DNA from: CAYVUB01 sp964454675
Lineage (GTDB): Bacteria > Bacteroidota > Bacteroidia > Flavobacteriales > Flavobacteriaceae
Direction of reading: 5' to 3'
NCBI GenBank assembly: GCA_964454675.1
Contig: CAYVUB010000040.1
Coordinates: forward strand, 1-23,300
DNA length: 23,300 nt
The first letter of the stretch is position 1, and each line of letters opens with the position of its first letter. The translations under genes were made by a program, and so were the position numbers. This document shows positions 21,973 to 23,300 of this stretch, in pieces. A model generated the notes under the pieces. That model saw nothing but the letters and a program-made list of their open reading frames with translations. It did no database searches and was not told the DNA's origin.

Positions 21973-23300
21973 ATGCTATTAATTAATCAAGACACACAAT
22001 TAGGCTTACCTATGGCACTCATTTTTGGAGTGCTGTTTATCTTCCTGTTTTTAATTGTACTCATCAGGCGTTATAAACGCTGTCCTTCCGACAGGATATT
22101 GGTCGTTTACGGTAAAGTTGGCGGAGGCCAATCGGCCAAATGTATCCACGGTGGTGCCGCTTTTATAATCCCTGTACTTCAGGACTATGAATTTTTGGAT
22201 TTAACACCTATTTCCATTGAGGTTAACTTAGTAAACGCTTTAAGTAAGCAAAACATCCGCGTCAATGTGCCTTCACGTTTTACCATTGGTGTTTCTACTG
22301 AGCCCGGTATCATGCAAAATGCCGCTGAGCGTTTGTTAGGTCTGGGTCAAAATCAAATTCAGGAACTGGCACAAGAAATCATTTTCGGGCAGTTGCGTTT
22401 GGTGGTTGCTTCTATGGATATTGAAGAAATCAACTCCGACAGGGATAAATTCTTGACCAATATTTCTGATAGTGTAGAATCTGAATTGAAAAAAGTAGGT
22501 TTAAAACTTATCAACGTTAATATTACCGATATTGTTGACGAGTCCGGCTATATTGAAGCACTTGGTAAAGAAGCCGCTGCTCATGCTATCAATGCGGCAC
22601 GTAAATCGGTAGCTGAGAAAACCAGAGATGGCTCTATTGGTGAAGCAAATGCTCTGCAAGACGAAAAAACCCAGGTTGCGGCTGCCAATGCCAAAGCTGT
22701 TGAAGGTGAAAATATTGCTAAAATCAATGTTGCCAATTCCGACTCTTTACGTCGCCAAAGAGAAGCTGAAGCCGAGCGTGTGGCAATTGCCTCAGAAAAA
22801 GTACAAAGCGCAAAAGCTTTGGAAGAATCTTATGCGGCAGAACAACAAGCGGAAGTCGCAAGAGCAGAACGTGAGCGTTCGTCACAAATGGCGGATATTA
22901 TTATTCCTGCCGAAATTGACAAACGTAAAGTGGAAATCAATGCCGAAGCAGAAGCTGAACAGATAAGAAGGCTTGCCAAAGGTGAAGCTGATGCTATCTT
23001 GTTTAAAGCACAGGCAGAAGCACAAGGACTATATGAAATATTGACCAAACAAGCGGCCGGTCTTGACCAGATTGTGAAAGCTGCCGGTAACAATTCAAAA
23101 GATGCCGTGCTTTTATTAATTGCCGATAAACTTCCTGAATTGGTCAAAACACAAGCCGAAGCGATTAAAAACATCAAGATTGATAAAGTTACCGTTTGGG
23201 AAAACGGGCAAGGTAAAGACGGAAAATCGTCAACTGCCAATTTCTTATCGGGCATGTATCAATCTGTACCGCCGTTACAGGAAATGTTTAATATGGCAGG
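21973..23300 (+). CDS. Flotillin/YqiK-family SPFH protein (3' end beyond window)
   Basis: An open frame of 442 codons from ATG at 21973 to the window edge with no stop. An N-terminal membrane helix (about 13-31, GLPMALIFGVLFIFLFLIVLI) is followed by an SPFH/band-7 domain (about 36-200: SDRILVVYGKVGGGQSAKCIHGG, RVNVPSRFTIGVS, AERLLGLGQNQIQELAQEII, GLKLINVNITDI). After that comes a long Ala/Glu-rich coiled coil (about 205-370; repeated EA/AE phrases such as REAEAERVA and NAEAEAEQIRRLAKGEADA), which drives oligomerisation. Flotillins form ring-like assemblies in membrane microdomains. The gene starts 6 nt after the NfeD-like gene, so they form one operon. Close relatives are near 480-500 aa, so probably only a short tail is missing. 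Confidence 0.93.
   Translation, partial: MLLINQDTQLGLPMALIFGVLFIFLFLIVLIRRYKRCPSDRILVVYGKVGGGQSAKCIHGGAAFIIPVLQDYEFLDLTPISIEVNLVNALSKQNIRVNVPSRFTIGVSTEPGIMQNAAERLLGLGQNQIQELAQEIIFGQLRLVVASMDIEEINSDRDKFLTNISDSVESELKKVGLKLINVNITDIVDESGYIEALGKEAAAHAINAARKSVAEKTRDGSIGEANALQDEKTQVAAANAKAVEGENIAKINVANSDSLRRQREAEAERVAIASEKVQSAKALEESYAAEQQAEVARAERERSSQMADIIIPAEIDKRKVEINAEAEAEQIRRLAKGEADAILFKAQAEAQGLYEILTKQAAGLDQIVKAAGNNSKDAVLLLIADKLPELVKTQAEAIKNIKIDKVTVWENGQGKDGKSSTANFLSGMYQSVPPLQEMFNMA

Noticed and set aside
22628..23255. Reading frames on both strands within the flotillin region (112 aa and 141 aa)
   Set aside because: They are shadows of the long flotillin frame, which is open across the whole region and has clear SPFH features.

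Overview
The window looks like a low-GC chromosome segment from a member of the Bacteroidota, most likely Flavobacteriaceae. The reasons are the gene order (ileS-dksA; panC-panD-flippase-like; a glycogen-synthase-like half protein followed by a DUF4270 lipoprotein and glmS; an isolated atpD-atpC pair), the -7 elements of type TAnnTTTG, weak Shine-Dalgarno sequences, carboxypeptidase-regulatory-domain TonB receptors, and dispersed palindromic intergenic repeats. It is a draft assembly: a run of exactly 100 N lies at 20974-21073, inside a copy of such a repeat. I see no tRNA, rRNA, CRISPR array, transposase or phage gene.

Layout. 1-231: intergenic repeats and the terminator of the first operon. 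232-4024 (minus): ileS then a dksA-like gene, nearly abutting. 4090-4542 (minus): a small lipoprotein of unknown role. 4543-4966: no gene, but two repeat elements, a palindromic element of about 130 bp and one bounded by a perfect 20-bp inverted repeat. 4967-9683 (minus): a tightly packed probable operon read panC, panD, flippase-like membrane protein, esterase-fold/TPR secreted protein, radA. 9684-9797: a divergent promoter region. 9798-14101 (plus): glycogen-synthase-like half protein, DUF4270 lipoprotein, glmS, ending in a clear terminator. 14318-18699 (plus): a TonB-dependent receptor and an SGNH-hydrolase-like lipoprotein, probably one outer-membrane uptake or processing unit, then a terminator. 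18875-20732 (plus): atpD and a short atpC, then a terminator. 20733-21387: repeat-rich, with the assembly gap. 21388-23300 (plus): an NfeD/YqiJ-like membrane protein and a flotillin/YqiK-like protein cut by the window end.

Most of the content is conserved housekeeping: translation (IleRS), stringent-response-type transcription control (DksA-like), pantothenate/CoA synthesis (PanC, PanD), recombination repair (RadA), amino-sugar supply (GlmS) and ATP synthesis (AtpD, AtpC). The most notable points are several family members whose hallmark residues have changed: an IleRS whose HIGH signature reads GVHH, a DksA-like protein with one of four zinc cysteines, an esterase-fold protein without the nucleophile serine, a glycogen-synthase-like protein without the KTGGL loop and without its C-terminal half, and an SGNH protein with GAS in place of GDS. 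I found no clear evidence of an entirely new defence, mobile or metabolic system. The best leads are the TonB receptor/SGNH lipoprotein pair, the dead glycogen-synthase half next to DUF4270 and glmS, and the dispersed repeat families.
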